From Imbricaverruca yamaguchii (lineage: Eukaryota > Arthropoda > Thecostraca > Neoverrucidae): DNA of 64,000 nt. Within the stretch, counting starts at the first letter, position 1. Each line of letters opens with the position of its first letter. The notes beneath the pieces were generated by a model. That model was given only the letters and a program-made list of their open reading frames with translations, did no database searches and had not been told where the DNA came from. The stretch is taken from assembly GCA_034440575.1 (NCBI GenBank), contig JAOTOL010001083.1, positions 70,001 to 134,000 of the forward strand. Direction: 5' to 3'. A program made the position numbers and the translations under genes. Below, piece by piece: positions 24,241 to 35,389 of the stretch.

Positions 24241-24637
24241 GCAAGCTCTGCCAGGGTAACCACTCCATAGTTAAATGTACTGTATACCAAGATGCAGAGA
24301 AGAGGTGCAACAGATTGACAGAACTCAACCTCTGCACATCATGCAGTGGGCAACACAGTGTGACAGACTGTCCATGCAAGAAGAAGGGTCTAACATACCC
24401 CTGCACTATATGCAATGCAAAGACACATATCACTGCACTGTGTGTATCTGACAACAAAACACAGAACCACCTCTGCTTGAGGAACAACCAGCAGGGACAT
24501 CAGTCACTTCTCCCAACAACATCAGTCATCATCTGTTCACCTGAAGAAGTGCAACTAACAAGAGCACTCATTGATCATGGGAGTCAGGCCAGCTACATTA
24601 GCAAACAGCTAGCAGAAAAGTTGAAGTTGGATGTGAC
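24240..24637 (+). pseudogene. BEL zinc knuckles and protease start, truncated by LINE
   Basis: In the frame starting at 24240 come CKLCQGNHSIVKC (CCHC), then further Cys/His pairs (CTSCSGQHSVTDC, CTICNAKTHITALC), then RALIDHGSQASYISKQLAEK. The last resembles the BEL retropepsin (DUF1758) active-site region, with DHG where D-S/T-G is expected. The LINE interrupts it after LKLDV. Confidence 0.8.
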
Positions 24638-27117
24638 TTTAATCTAAAAGGTTATGAAAATGCTGGTGTTGGCTCCCCATCATGCAAAATGTTCAGGAAA
24701 TGCCTTGAAGAGGACCTGTTCTTACACCAGTTTGTATCGGAACCTACCAGGCATGGTTCATTCTTGGACCTTGTATTCTCGGATTTAAGTGACTTGGTTC
24801 AAGACTTGACTGTAGGCGAAACTCTGGGAAAAAGTGACCATAACATAAGTTAGATTCAAGGCACATGTAGGGAAATTATCAAGGATAATTTGGTAAAGGT
24901 TCCAAATTTCAACAGAGCAGACTTTAACGGCATGAGAGCGGCTTTAAGTGCCATCAGATGGGAAGAAGAATTCTCCAATTTAAATGCCTGTGAAATGTGG
25001 GAAAAGTTCAAATCTTACTTAAAGGAAACTCAGATTAGACATGTCCCCCAAAAGCAAAGACGCAAAGAAGGGTAGGAAAGCCAGCATGGCTTACACCAGA
25101 CATGATAAAAGCAATTAGGGCTAAGAAAACTGCATTTAGAGTTTTTAAAGAAGCCTCAAATGTCATTAATCTAAAGGCGTATCGAAAAGCTAGAGACACT
25201 GTGAAGCAAAAAACCAGAGCAGCAAAGCGAGCAAAGGAACTGGATTTAGCTAGAAACTGTAATGGGGACAGTAAAAAGTTCTTTAGTTTCTACAAGCTGA
25301 GTAAAGTTTCTAGCACAATTGGTCCACTGGAAGTAAACGGGACTACATTGGGTGAGGATAGTGAGATGGTTGAGGAGCTGAGCAAGCAGTTCAAATCAGT
25401 GTTTACATTGGAAGATATGACCAATCTGCCGACCGTACACCATAGTTCAGTTACATGGGATCTGACAAATGATGTTGATTTCATTGGTAGTGATGTTGTT
25501 TACAATCATATCAGGAAAATAAAGCCAAATAAGGCAGCAGGACCTGATGATATTTATGCTAGGGTGTTGCGGGAAACTGAAAAGGAACTGGCATTTCCAC
25601 TTAGTATAATATTTTGTAGATCAGTTTCACATAATGAAATTCCAACCGATTGGAAAAGGGCAAATGTAGTTCCTATTTTCAAGAAAGGAGAAAGAGGGAA
25701 AGTTGAAAACTATAGGCCAATAAGTCTCACATCCCTAGTCTGCAAGGTACTCGAATCAATTATCAAGGATAGAATAGTTAGTTATCTGGAAGGTAGCAGA
25801 TTGATTCAAGATACTCAACATGGATTTAGAAAAGGACGATCGTGTCTCACAAACCTCTTGGACTTTTTGAACTTCGCCACAGAACAATTTGATCAGGGAA
25901 ATCAGGTTGATGTAGCATATCTTGACTTTAGTAAGGCCTTTGACAAGGTACCCCATAAACGGTTAATGATACAGCTTCAGTCCCATGGTATTGCAGGTAG
26001 CATCTTAAAATGGATAGAGTTGTGGCTTTCAGATAGACAGCAAAGAGTGATGCTAAATGGTACAAAGTCATCATGGCAAAATGTTCTTAGTGGAGTCCCC
26101 CAGGGGTCAGTACTAGGGCCATTACTGTTCATTATATTTGTAAATAACATTGAAAGTGGCCTAAGCAGTAAAGTTTTGAAATTTGCAGATGATTTGAAGG
26201 TCTTTAGGGCAATAACAGGTCAGGATGAGCATATCTCGCTGCAAAAAGACTTAGACGAACTTGTGAAGTGGTCCGAAGAATGGCAAATGAAATTTAACTT
26301 TGATAAGTGCAAAATCATGCATGTAGGTAAGCAGCATATGAAGGCTCCATACTTGATGGGTGGCCAAGTGCTATCAGTGACTCAACAGGAGAAGGATTTA
26401 GGTGTTATTCTAAACACAAAATTGGGGGCATCAGAACAGACCAAGGAAGCCAGGAAGAAGGCACTGAGAATGCTCGGGGCAATAAATAGGAATGTATCAT
26501 ACAGAAGTGAGGAAGTGATCAGGAAGCTTTACTGTGCATACGTCAGGCCACATTTGGAATACTGCATCCAAGCTTGGTCTCCTAGCTATGAAAAAGATTG
26601 TTGGCTTTTAGAGAGAGTACAAAAGAGGGCTACAAAAATGGTTAATGGCATAAGCAACCTGGCATATGAGGAAAGATTGAAGAAATTGAATATGTTTTCA
26701 CTTAGATATAGAAGGCTGAGAGGAGATCTCATCGAGGTCTTTAAATTTGTCAATGGTCTGGAGAGGGGATACCTTGGGGAAATGTTTGAATTTAACAGAA
26801 ATGATGCAATTAGAGGTCATAAATTCAAAATTAAAATTAACCACAGCAGAACAAGGTTAAGGCAAACTTTCTTCACCAACAGGGTAGTGGAACACTGGAA
26901 CCAGCTGCCAGAAAACATCGTCAGTAGCAGCACATTGAACATCTTTAAAAACAGCATAGACAATCATTATAAGAATAGAGGGCTTGCTTTTCAGTATTAC
27001 AGGGAGGGCTGATTGGCAGATTTGGTGGGCAACTGGTTCAGTGTACAGAGTGCAACCAAGAAGGGCCCTTGTGGCTCAGAGTTGCACTAATCTTTTATGT
27101 CTTTATGTCTTTATGTA
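24637..27117 (+). mobile_element. CR1/Jockey-like non-LTR retrotransposon, 5'-truncated
   Basis: Nested in the BEL protease. It begins inside the endonuclease (DFNLKGYE; FLDLVFSDLSDLV and GKSDHN follow) and ends in a CTTTATGT microsatellite tail (27091-27117), typical of CR1-group elements. It lacks the endonuclease N-terminus and any ORF1. Stop codons near 24852 and 25075 break the endonuclease-RT linker; the RT frame after 25102 is intact. Confidence 0.92.
25102..27012 (+). CDS. LINE reverse transcriptase (intact frame, N-terminally truncated)
   Basis: 636 codons without interruption. The order is: a basic linker; RT fingers with KPNKAAGPDDIYARVLRE; palm motifs NYRPISLTSLVCKVLE and QHGFRKGRSC; catalytic YLDFSKAFDKVPH; SGVPQGSVLGPLLFIIFVN; catalytic FADDLKVF; then thumb and C-terminal LEYCIQAWSPSYEKD and FFTNRVVEHWNQLP, the usual CR1/Jockey end. 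All catalytic Asp residues are present, but upstream endonuclease stops mean it is not a complete ORF2. The ATG at 25102 is only the first Met of the open frame. Confidence 0.93.
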   Translation: MIKAIRAKKTAFRVFKEASNVINLKAYRKARDTVKQKTRAAKRAKELDLARNCNGDSKKFFSFYKLSKVSSTIGPLEVNGTTLGEDSEMVEELSKQFKSVFTLEDMTNLPTVHHSSVTWDLTNDVDFIGSDVVYNHIRKIKPNKAAGPDDIYARVLRETEKELAFPLSIIFCRSVSHNEIPTDWKRANVVPIFKKGERGKVENYRPISLTSLVCKVLESIIKDRIVSYLEGSRLIQDTQHGFRKGRSCLTNLLDFLNFATEQFDQGNQVDVAYLDFSKAFDKVPHKRLMIQLQSHGIAGSILKWIELWLSDRQQRVMLNGTKSSWQNVLSGVPQGSVLGPLLFIIFVNNIESGLSSKVLKFADDLKVFRAITGQDEHISLQKDLDELVKWSEEWQMKFNFDKCKIMHVGKQHMKAPYLMGGQVLSVTQQEKDLGVILNTKLGASEQTKEARKKALRMLGAINRNVSYRSEEVIRKLYCAYVRPHLEYCIQAWSPSYEKDCWLLERVQKRATKMVNGISNLAYEERLKKLNMFSLRYRRLRGDLIEVFKFVNGLERGYLGEMFEFNRNDAIRGHKFKIKINHSRTRLRQTFFTNRVVEHWNQLPENIVSSSTLNIFKNSIDNHYKNRGLAFQYYREG

Positions 27118-27170
27118 AAGGGTGTTGCAGAAACATTCACGGTGAAGACTTGCATAGGAACACAGGAAAG

Positions 27171-27478
27171 GGGGAAACAAAAAAAAAAAATAAAAAATAA
27201 CACACACCCAAATATATAAAAAAAAAAAAATTATTAAAAAAAAAAAAAAAAAAAACCACCCCCACAAAGGCACAAAAATTTTATAATAAAAAAAAAAAAC
27301 AAGAAAAAAGAAAAAAAATTTATTTTTTTTTCTTAAAGAAAAAAAAAAAAAAAATTAAAAAAAAAAAATAATTTTTGGTGGGATTAAATATTTACCCCCA
27401 CCCTCCTTCTTTAAAAAAAAAAAAAAAAAAACAAAAAAAAAAATTTAAAAAAAAAAAAAAAAATTTTTTTTTTATATC
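27171..27478. repeat. A-rich low-complexity block
   Basis: About 300 bp of A runs broken by short T, C and G islands, inside what should be BEL coding sequence between protease and RT. It has no tail-like polarity and no tandem unit. It resembles poor consensus or gap-fill, or an eroded poly-A, rather than native coding DNA. Confidence 0.8.
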
Positions 27479-27638
27479 TGGGTGGTGTCCAGCCAAAGAT
27501 GATCACACAGATCAGGTGGGACTGCAGGAGCAGAGGGACTCAACTCAAGCAACTCCCCCGACTCATGGGAAAACCAATGTGCCATCACCTCAATGGTAAG
27601 ATCAACCAACTGCTTCACAGACAAGTAAGCAGCATAAT

Positions 27639-28574
27639 ATGACATCAGTGAAGTCAACAGGTCTCACCCAATCACTTCATCAGAAAGGTGAAACAACCTC
27701 ACAACTGCAAGAGCAGGAAACAGACTCCTCTCCACTGAAGCAAAGTGCAACTCAGTGTGATGGTCAAGATCAGGCTGAGCAACCTCAGCCATCAAACTAT
27801 TGTACACAACAGCAAATATCAGGCAACTTGTGTGCACAAACTCATACAAAACTTCAAGAGTGTGCCTTGCAGAAAGACACTCAGCTTCTCCAGACACCAT
27901 CATGTTTACAGCCCGGGGACCTACATGAAGAGGAAAGACCCCAGTCAGAAAACTGTCAACCTCAGGAGGCATCATCCGAGTCTCAGCAAACATCAGATCC
28001 TCAAAAGCCTGTGGAGCGAAAGGACATTTCGACCCCATGGAAGGTTATTCAAACTACACAATCAAATCAGCCCAAGGTTCAACTTCAAGCATCAGCTGAC
28101 CAAGGCCAAGTGGTTTGTACAAAGTCTCTGTCACATACTTCACAAAGTGACATGGCAAATGTGGACTACAAATGGCTAAAACCAGGCTCAACAGCTCATC
28201 GTGCAGAAATAGTAAGTCTGCTGGAAGAGCAACAAACAAACCAACAAACAGAGGTGAAAGGCTGCCAACTCCAAACTCAGTCAGATGAAGGGTTGTCTCC
28301 ACAAAGACCTCAAGATGAGGCATCACACATGCTACCATTTTCAATGGGGAAACCTGAGTCTCGAGATGAGGAAATACAAATGTTGCAAGCTCAAACATGT
28401 GTGAAACATCAAAATGCTCAAGCAAGTTCTCCCAAAACGGGATACGTGAAGACTGAATCACAGGAAAACTTCACAAGCGGTCCAACTCAGGACAATCAAA
28501 CTAGGGGTATTCAAACTCTAAACGAGCAGACAAACACTCAGACACATTCAACACAAACAACAAACTACGAGTGA
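27639..28574 (+). pseudogene. BEL Gln/Ser/Thr-rich spacer ORF
   Basis: Open frame of 311 codons, very rich in Gln, Thr and Ser, with no domain I recognise, ending TGA just before the RT frame. It probably is the linker between the protease and RT of the BEL polyprotein, out of frame with RT by a small indel near 28570. Confidence 0.6.
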
Positions 28575-29340
28575 TAATGAAGAAAGGGAACTCTCACCAG
28601 CTGATGAACGAGTACTGGAAAACTTCAAAAAGGAAGTGGAACTCCGCGATGGAAGGTACTTTGTAAAAATACCCTTCTATGACAACATCGATGATGTCCC
28701 AGCCAACTTTGATGAAGCCATGAACATGGCAAAGAAAGTGCGTCAGTCTCTGAAGAAGAAGAGCTTAGCTGACAAATACACAGAAGTGTTTCAGCAGCAA
28801 CTAGATAATGGGATCATCAAGGAGATAGACCTGACTATATCCAGAAAAAGGGTATTCATACCTCACCATCCTGTCATCAGATCGAGTGAGCAAACAACAA
28901 CGAAGATTCGCCCAGTGTTCAACTGTAGTTACAAGAGGGGAGACAAGCCATCACTCAATGAGGCATGTTTCCCTGGAGTGAATCTTCTCACAAGCATGGT
29001 CAGCCTGCTTCAAAGATTCCGCACCAACAACTACATGATGATGGCTGATATTGGAAAGGCCTTCCTACAGATATATCTGAAGGATGGCACTGACAAGGAT
29101 CGCTTCTGCTTTCTACGGAAAACAGATGAAGGTGTGAAAGCTTACCGCTTTAGAACGATCCTGTTTGGACTGAATGCAAGCCCATATATCCTGAACCACA
29201 TTGTTCAACTACATCTTCAGCAATATGCTGAGACAGAAGCAGTGGCTGCTCTTAAGAGGTCACTATATGTTGACAACTTCTTCTACACGTCATCCCAGCT
29301 GGATAAACTGAAAGGCGTATATGAGGAGTGTCAAGATTCT
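28570..29340 (+). pseudogene. BEL reverse transcriptase module
   Basis: Reads SDNEERELSPADERVLENF, then RPVFNCSYKRGDKPSLNEA, catalytic MMADIGKAFLQI, RFRTILFGLNASPY and LYVDNFFYTS. The second catalytic position is YVDN rather than YVDD. The frame is lost near 29340 and resumes as RNase H in another frame. Order and motifs fit BEL/Pao RT. Confidence 0.9.
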
Positions 29341-30334
29341 TCAAGAAGGTGGCTTCAATCTGAGGAGTTGGCAGTCAAACCACTCCACAATGTTGGATAT
29401 CATGGACAAAGAGAACACGCTGCATCGCCACTCTGAGCCTACAGAGAAAACTCTAGGTTACCACTACAACACTGAGCAGGACACCTTGTCTCTGGCCAAG
29501 TTCCAGCTTGATGATACAGCACATGTCACCAAGAGGCAGCTACTGAGTAATATCAGTAAAGTGTTCGACCCCCTCTGTCTCTTCCTGCCAGTCACGATCA
29601 AGGGACGCCTTCTGGTGCAACAGACGTGGCTGGAGGGAACGGACTGGGATGAGAGGGTATCTCCAGAAGTCCAAAATAAATGGGTCCAACATAAGTTAGA
29701 CCTGCTATCTCTACAGACAGTAGCGTTTCCTCGGGAGACAGTCGACATCGAACGAGACGATCCTATCACTCTACACGTCTTCTGCGATGGGAGCAAGACA
29801 GGCTATGGCATTGCTTGCTATCTTGCTCAAGGAACTCAGTCGAATCTCATCTACAGTAAGGGTAAACTTGCTCCAAAAGGCAAGAGCATACCACAAATCG
29901 AGTTTCTGGCAGCGCAATTGGCATTGGACAGTGCAGATATGATCACCAAATCCTTGGGAATCAAGCCTGCACAAGTCCTTATCTGGTCTGATGCACAGGT
30001 TGTACTGGAATGGCTGTACAGTGGGTGCAAAACTAAGAGCCGTTTCACTATCAATCGTCTCAAGGCAGCTCGAGAGAAGAAAACAGAGCTGGAACAACAG
30101 TTGGAATGCGAAGTGACATACAAGTATGTTCACACAAAAGACAATGTGGCAGACATGGTCACAAGAGGTCTCACATTCAGTGAGTTCAAGAAGAACTTGT
30201 CAATGTGGCAATCAGGTCCGCACTGGCTGACAGAGAAGTCCTCATGGCCAGCTCACATGCTCGGGTGTTTATCCACAGATACGAAGGAGAATGGATCTAC
30301 ACACCTATCACACAGCCACACAACCAACAGCTGA
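29340..30334 (+). pseudogene. BEL RNase H module
   Basis: Open in the frame that includes 29321-30334. After a connection region (FDPLCLFLPVTIKGRLLVQQ) come RNase H residues HVFCDGSKTGYGIACYL, IPQIEFLAAQLAL, IWSDAQVVLEWL and DNVADMVTRG, supplying the D-E-D-D set. It changes frame again near 30300. Confidence 0.9.
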
Positions 30335-30780
30335 ATCAAACGGCAGTGATCCGGTCATCAATCCATGTGACTTCTCCAGTCTGAAGAGGCTGTATGGGGT
30401 TACCGCTCGCCTGTTCCAGTTTATAAACAAGCTCCGGCACAGGGACTCCGACCCCTACAAACAAGCAGAAGATTACTGGATTCGATTGATGCAAAGATCA
30501 TCTTTCAAGGACGAATTCGACTACCTGGAGAAAGATCTCGGCAAACGTCAAACCACTGCACCGAAGTTAGTCAGTGACCTCATCGACCAGAATGGAATTC
30601 TGAGATGCAAGGGAATACTTTCGAAGACCAACTACTACTCGTATGCGGTTATGAATCCGATTCTGCTGTCAAAAACACATCAACTCACAACTCTGCTCAT
30701 CAAAGATCAGCATGTAAAATGCAAACATTTAGGCATAGGAACACTCACAACACTACGTGGTGAAACTTATCATCAAAGAC
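30291..30780 (+). pseudogene. BEL integrase N-terminal part
   Basis: Open frame with LKRLYGVTARLFQFINKL and HQLTTLLIKDQHVKCKHLG, the His pair of the integrase HHCC zinc domain. The matching CITC half lies in the next frame, so a one-base shift around 30760 splits the domain. Confidence 0.85.
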
Positions 30781-31965
30781 TGCATCACGTGTCGGAAGAT
30801 GAATAATCTTGCATTTGGATATCCGAAGCTGACTGACCTTCCAAAGGAGAGGGTATCATTTATCAAACCATTCAGTGACACCGCAATAGATTACACCGGA
30901 CACATATACGTGCAAGATGAAAATGGAGACATGAAGAAAATGTACATTGTTTTGTACACATGTTTGGCAATTCGCTGCATTCATTTGGACCTAGTTCCGG
31001 ACTTAACGGTCAAGTCATTCCTGCAATCGTTTAGACGGTTTTGCAACACGTACTGTGTGCCAGAATCCCTTTATACAGACAATGCAAGGTATTTTCTGGC
31101 AAGCCAACGAGTGCTGGGGAATGTTTTTCTTTCCGACGCATTCAGTAAACACTTGGAAGAGCATAGAATCAAGCACAAGACAATACCTGCCTATGCTAGC
31201 TGGGTCGGAGGAATCTACGAAAGGCAGGTGAAAACCATCAAACAGTGTCTTCAAAAATTAGTGGGACGTTCAAAAATCGACTACTTCGAGCTCCTGACAC
31301 ACCTGACAGAAATTCAGAATGTGGTAAACAGTCGCCCAATCACGTACGTGAGCAGTGAAGTGGATGATGTGGAACCTCTGACACCGAACAAAATACTGAA
31401 GGCTCACACGAACCCAAGGCTTCATCTGACGCCCAACGACGAAGACGACCCACTGTGGACGCAGCGTCCTAATGAACTTCACGAGCAACTTAGTGAGATG
31501 CTGAACAAGCAAGAGAAGATGATTAAGAACTGCATCACTATGTGGTACAGCCAATATCTGCTGAGCCTGCGAGATACTACCCGTGATGTGTTTCAAGCAG
31601 ATTGGGTTGACAGGATCTCTGTGGGAGATATTGTTCTCATTGATACAAAGAACAAGCCTAGAGTGTACTGGCAGATGTACCGTATCATGCAACTCTTACA
31701 TGGAAATGATTGTCATATCAGGCAGGTTGTTCTGAAGACTGCCAGTGGGCAATCAAGATACTTAATCAAGCTTCTGTGCCCTCTGGAAATTCAGGCCACA
31801 CACACTGGATCAGCAACTGATAGCAATTCTGCTGCATCTGATCCACAGCCAGATGATCAGATTGCAGCAGCTAACACTGTGACACAGTCAGCACGTCCAA
31901 GCAGACAATCTGCTGTCACACAAGACAGACTCATCAAAGACCTCATTCATACAGGATCTCTTTAG
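30757..31965 (+). CDS. BEL integrase core and C-terminus
   Basis: Open frame of 402 codons ending TAG at 31963-31965. It has zinc-domain Cys (IKDCITCRKMN), catalytic core IDYTGHIYV, YTDNARYFLA and WVGGIYERQVKTIK (D, D, E), then a DUF5641-like C-terminus with FQADWVDRISVGDIVLIDT. 31966-32051 is the short 3' untranslated stretch before the LTR. Confidence 0.92.
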   Translation: MVKLIIKDCITCRKMNNLAFGYPKLTDLPKERVSFIKPFSDTAIDYTGHIYVQDENGDMKKMYIVLYTCLAIRCIHLDLVPDLTVKSFLQSFRRFCNTYCVPESLYTDNARYFLASQRVLGNVFLSDAFSKHLEEHRIKHKTIPAYASWVGGIYERQVKTIKQCLQKLVGRSKIDYFELLTHLTEIQNVVNSRPITYVSSEVDDVEPLTPNKILKAHTNPRLHLTPNDEDDPLWTQRPNELHEQLSEMLNKQEKMIKNCITMWYSQYLLSLRDTTRDVFQADWVDRISVGDIVLIDTKNKPRVYWQMYRIMQLLHGNDCHIRQVVLKTASGQSRYLIKLLCPLEIQATHTGSATDSNSAASDPQPDDQIAAANTVTQSARPSRQSAVTQDRLIKDLIHTGSL

Positions 31966-32051
31966 AAGGTTCCCACACTCGACCCACTTCAGTTCATTCA
32001 TCAACCATAACACGTTTATGCTTAACTGTGTTAAGCATCTTGAGTCGGGAG

Positions 32052-32595
32052 TGTGAGAATTCTTGGCCAAATGTGCACCTCTCTTTCAAAAGCCCACCTC
32101 CAACTGTCAGGCCTTCCTATTCTGCCCGATCATAAATGTGCCAATTCATTAAGTTGAGCTTCCTTTTGGTGCCGCAAGATGGCAGGAGCGTGCGTCCAAA
32201 TGGTGAATGATGACGTGAATGTAAACAGGTGGTGGGGGTGGGGCGAATTTGGCGGCCATGTGGTCCTTGGACAGACTCGAATAGAGAGAGATAGGGTGCG
32301 GTATCAGGATCGCTTGTGGATATTGAATTAATGCTTCAAACATCAAGACATTGTCAGACTTTCTTCAATAGTTCATCATTCATGCAGCAAACTCAAACAT
32401 CAAGATATCAAACTAAGAGACAAAGCAAATAACCGCAAACAGTGGAAAGCAAGACTTAACGTTTTCCATTGATGTAAATCGACTAAGTTTACAAGACGTG
32501 AACAGGCTATCAAGAACCGAATCGACTTCTACCTAACTTGAGGTAAGCGAGACTTTTTGATTTGGCACTTCTTGAAATGGACAAAAATCCTCACA
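32052..32595 (+). repeat. BEL 3' LTR
   Basis: Starts TGTGAGAATTCTTGGCC and ends ATCCTCACA. Differs from the 5' LTR at a handful of sites. Confidence 0.96.
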
Positions 32596-32754
32596 AGAGA
32601 GTCTTCGGTAGGTACTCGAGTAGATGGAGGGATGGGTACCCGTAATAGTTAGATCAAAGGGGATAAAATATAGACCCAATAATTTGCAATCGCGTTCGCA
32701 GAGAATGCATTGTCAAGTCTCCTTTATGTCCAGGCTCAAGACCCCTTCCCACCC

Positions 32755-32889
32755 GCTCGTCTCACAATCGAAAGGATGTGAGTTCGAGTCTCACCTGTCG
32801 CTACTCTTCGCCCGCGACCAATCGGCGTGAGAGATTGGCGATGCTACATGACTCAACGGTCGATGTGTCGTAAAACCAATAACCAACCA
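32755..32889 (+). mobile_element. SINE family B, 5'-truncated, with 14-bp TSD
   Basis: Begins within the anticodon-arm region (GCTCGTCTCACAATCG) and runs to a CCAATAACCAACCA tail. Flanked by perfect ACCCCTTCCCACCC (32741-32754, 32890-32903), so the truncation occurred at insertion, as in target-primed reverse transcription. Confidence 0.93.
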
Positions 32890-33299
32890 ACCCCTTCCCA
32901 CCCAGTAATCCAGCCAGGGGCCCTTCCAGCATGCTACCTGGTAAGGTCAAGCCCATCCCACCAGTGACCATTCCCAATTTTTTCTCATAATGTCGACCCC
33001 TGTTTCGTATGCAGCAGCCTATCCTACTTGGATACACGCACTATTACAGGCTCGATTGCTATTGGGCTTTCCTATGGCCAACTATTCAAAAGTTAGGACA
33101 GCCAGCTTAGGAACGCCTCAGGATGCCAATACATATGTCATATTTCTGCATATCTACAGTTCACTACAACTAATTGCATCTTTTTGTCTGTTTGTTTGCA
33201 GATAGACCAATACCAGTTATTAGTAGAAGTAGCCCCAGGAGCACCTCAGCTTGGTAGCAAGCTAGTAACGCCGAGGAACTCCTGGGCCACATAGTGAAA

Positions 33300-33560
33300 A
33301 GTGTCATGAGGGGAAAAGTGTGCATACACAAGCATAAGCACACAAACCTGCATAAGCACACACATGAAATATGTATACCTAAACTTACTTCTTATACATA
33401 AACATATACACTTACACATCAATACAAATATATATGCATACACATATACTAACGCGCACGTGCACAAACATACGCGCATATGCATCCATGCACATGTATG
33501 CACATAAACATAAACAGTTGCATAGACACACCTGCAATTACATACAATTAAGGATATAGG
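33300..33560. repeat. CACATA/CATAAG low-complexity stretch
   Basis: Irregular CATAAACATA, CACACA and CATATGCA words, no fixed unit. The surrounding 32904-33979 shows no gene. Confidence 0.5.
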
Positions 33561-33979
33561 TACATATGCATCGTCACCTTCGCATATACCTGTTGATCCA
33601 GCTTTACCCATACCTACTTGTATTATCCACCTACGTATAATTTATTTTTGTAGTGTGAAATTATTCAAGGATAATTTTTGGTAGCCATTTAGTTTTTGAT
33701 GTATAAGTCAATGAAATAAGTTCTCAAAACTTTTGTAGTTAGTATCAAAACCATGTTTTAGTTGGCTGTACACTGCTAGATCCTCTACGACGCCAGATTT
33801 TAGGACGGTTGAACACCGACTCTTCTTTACGTATGCTTATAGGGAACGACTCTCAGGCCGTTGCGTCTGGGAATATTTTTATGTTCATTCGACAAGCTCG
33901 CCTTAACGTGATATACCCCCATCCGTGAAGATGATAGTGAGCTATGATAGCAGCACCGTAGATTGATTACATTCCAGTT

Positions 33980-34036
33980 ATGGGCGCAAAATGACCCTAG
34001 ATGTCGACGCGCCCCTAAACTCCAATCCACCACCAC
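33980..34036 (+). repeat. Family C element, GGGCGC variant
   Basis: GGGCGCAAAATGACCCTAG, ATGTCGACGCGCCCCTAAAC, then a TCCAATCCACCACCACC tail. Belongs to a sub-type also seen reversed at 42317, 52098 and 63649. Confidence 0.75.
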
Positions 34037-34164
34037 CACAGGAAGGAAATTTTGCACTAATAATACTATTCCAAGTGCTTGGTGCTATAAATGGTATGGA
34101 ATGAAATCTATAGGTTTTCGATGAAAAAGGACATGGAAATGTTCAACATGCCTTAACCCGCGCC

Positions 34165-34999
34165 GTCTTTCCGGTCAGATCCTCACACCCCGTCTCGGGG
34201 TGGGGGGGCTGTTAGTAACCCCCGTCCCTCCGAAACCCAAACTAAACATCGCACGAAAACGAAAGAGGTGTCATCGGAAAGCGCTCGACGGGTATGGTCT
34301 GGGTTCACCACGCGAAACAATTTTCCCCCAAAAGTGACGTCACTAGGGGGCTAGATTTTCACGACTTTTCACGACTTACTTTATTTTTTTTGGCGCTGGG
34401 GAGTTCATTTTGGAGGATGCATGAAAAAACAAAATTTATTTGGAATGAGAAAAAGACAGCGAAATTGACCATGGCTTTCATTTTTTGCCTCCCCCCCCCA
34501 TTTAATTTTTTTTTGGAATTTCAAAATTTTTAATTTTCAAGTTTTCTTTAATTTTCCTTTTCTACTGGGTAGAGCAGACCGAGAAACGTCGTTGGAAGTC
34601 AACTTGCCCTAATCAAATATGCTTGCTTTAGCCATAATCCTCTATTTGAACTGCAATTTGGCAAATACGCACAATTTAATGTAGTTAAAAACGAGAAAAA
34701 AGAGGAAAAAATCCACTCGTACATTATGTTGCATCCCTAAAGATAAGCAAACGCTGAAAGTTTCATTAAAATATCTGCATCCGTTAAAGCGTGATGACTG
34801 GTTGCACGTTTTCGGAGGTGATTTCACTTGACCTTGACTAACTCGTCGACCCTAGATGACCTGACTTCAAAATGTTGCTAAATTGATGTGGGAAAAGGTA
34901 TGCCAAATTTGAGCGCGCTGCAACGCGCCGTTCGTCTACTATCCGCAAAAAAACCTGATGGGGCGGTTGAAGATCCCCCCAGACTAAACATCGCACGGT
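34165..34999. other. Unassigned segment bounded by a short repeat
   Basis: AACTAAACATCGCAC occurs near both ends (about 34240 and 34980) in direct orientation, with C/G-rich blocks beside each. It may be a decayed non-autonomous element. No coding frame is supported, and 34037-34164 and 35000-35141 hold nothing else. Confidence 0.35.
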
Positions 35000-35141
35000 G
35001 TTAAGTTACTTGGTGGTGAGTATTGGAACATATTCATTGCGAGCAACTGCTTTAGCATTGCTGAAGGGTAAGAACCGGGCTGAGCCGGGTATCCCTCATC
35101 GCCGATGGGCGTACAACCCTCCAATAATCAATGTTCCTGAG

Positions 35142-35317
35142 GGGGCGGGGATGGCCGAGTGGTTAAGGTGTTAGGCTCTTGGTAGCGCAGGTCCCGGGTT
35201 CGACACTAACGCCGCCTGGGACATTTCCCAATCCCGCGGTCCATCGGGGAAACAGCGCTGTTATCCGTGAATGTGCATAGAGTGCGTTGTGAACCACCAA
35301 ATAAACAATAAACGGGA
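35142..35317 (+). mobile_element. SINE family A
   Basis: GGCGGGGATGGCCGAGTGG head, GGGTTCGACACTA B box, CATTTCCCAATCCCGCGG body and a CCACCAAATAAACAATAAAC tail. A short TTCCTG repeat flanks it (35134-35139, 35319-35324). Confidence 0.88.
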
Positions 35318-35389
35318 TAAAACAAAAATTCCTGGGGAGAACCAAGAACCAGTGTGAGACTTCCATCACATCCATTTCACCTATTGAAA

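Larger units (their letters stand above)
22412..32595 (+). mobile_element. BEL/Pao LTR retrotransposon, broken, with nested LINE
   Basis: Two LTRs of 550 and 544 bp, about 97% alike by eye, start TGTGAG and end CTCACA. They enclose gag, protease, RT, RNase H and integrase modules in BEL order. A 4-bp direct repeat AGAG flanks the element (22408-22411 and 32596-32599). Coding is interrupted by an in-frame TGA near the start of gag, several frame changes, a LINE insertion at ~24637-27117 and an A-rich block at 27171-27478. It is therefore probably non-autonomous in this assembly. The similar LTRs suggest fairly recent insertion. It lies between p115 and ACSL, outside both coding regions. Confidence 0.95.

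Noticed and set aside
29250..29290. YVDN in place of YVDD taken as proof that the BEL RT is dead
   Set aside because: YVDN-type variants may occur in some BEL/Pao lineages; frame breaks are stronger evidence of inactivity.
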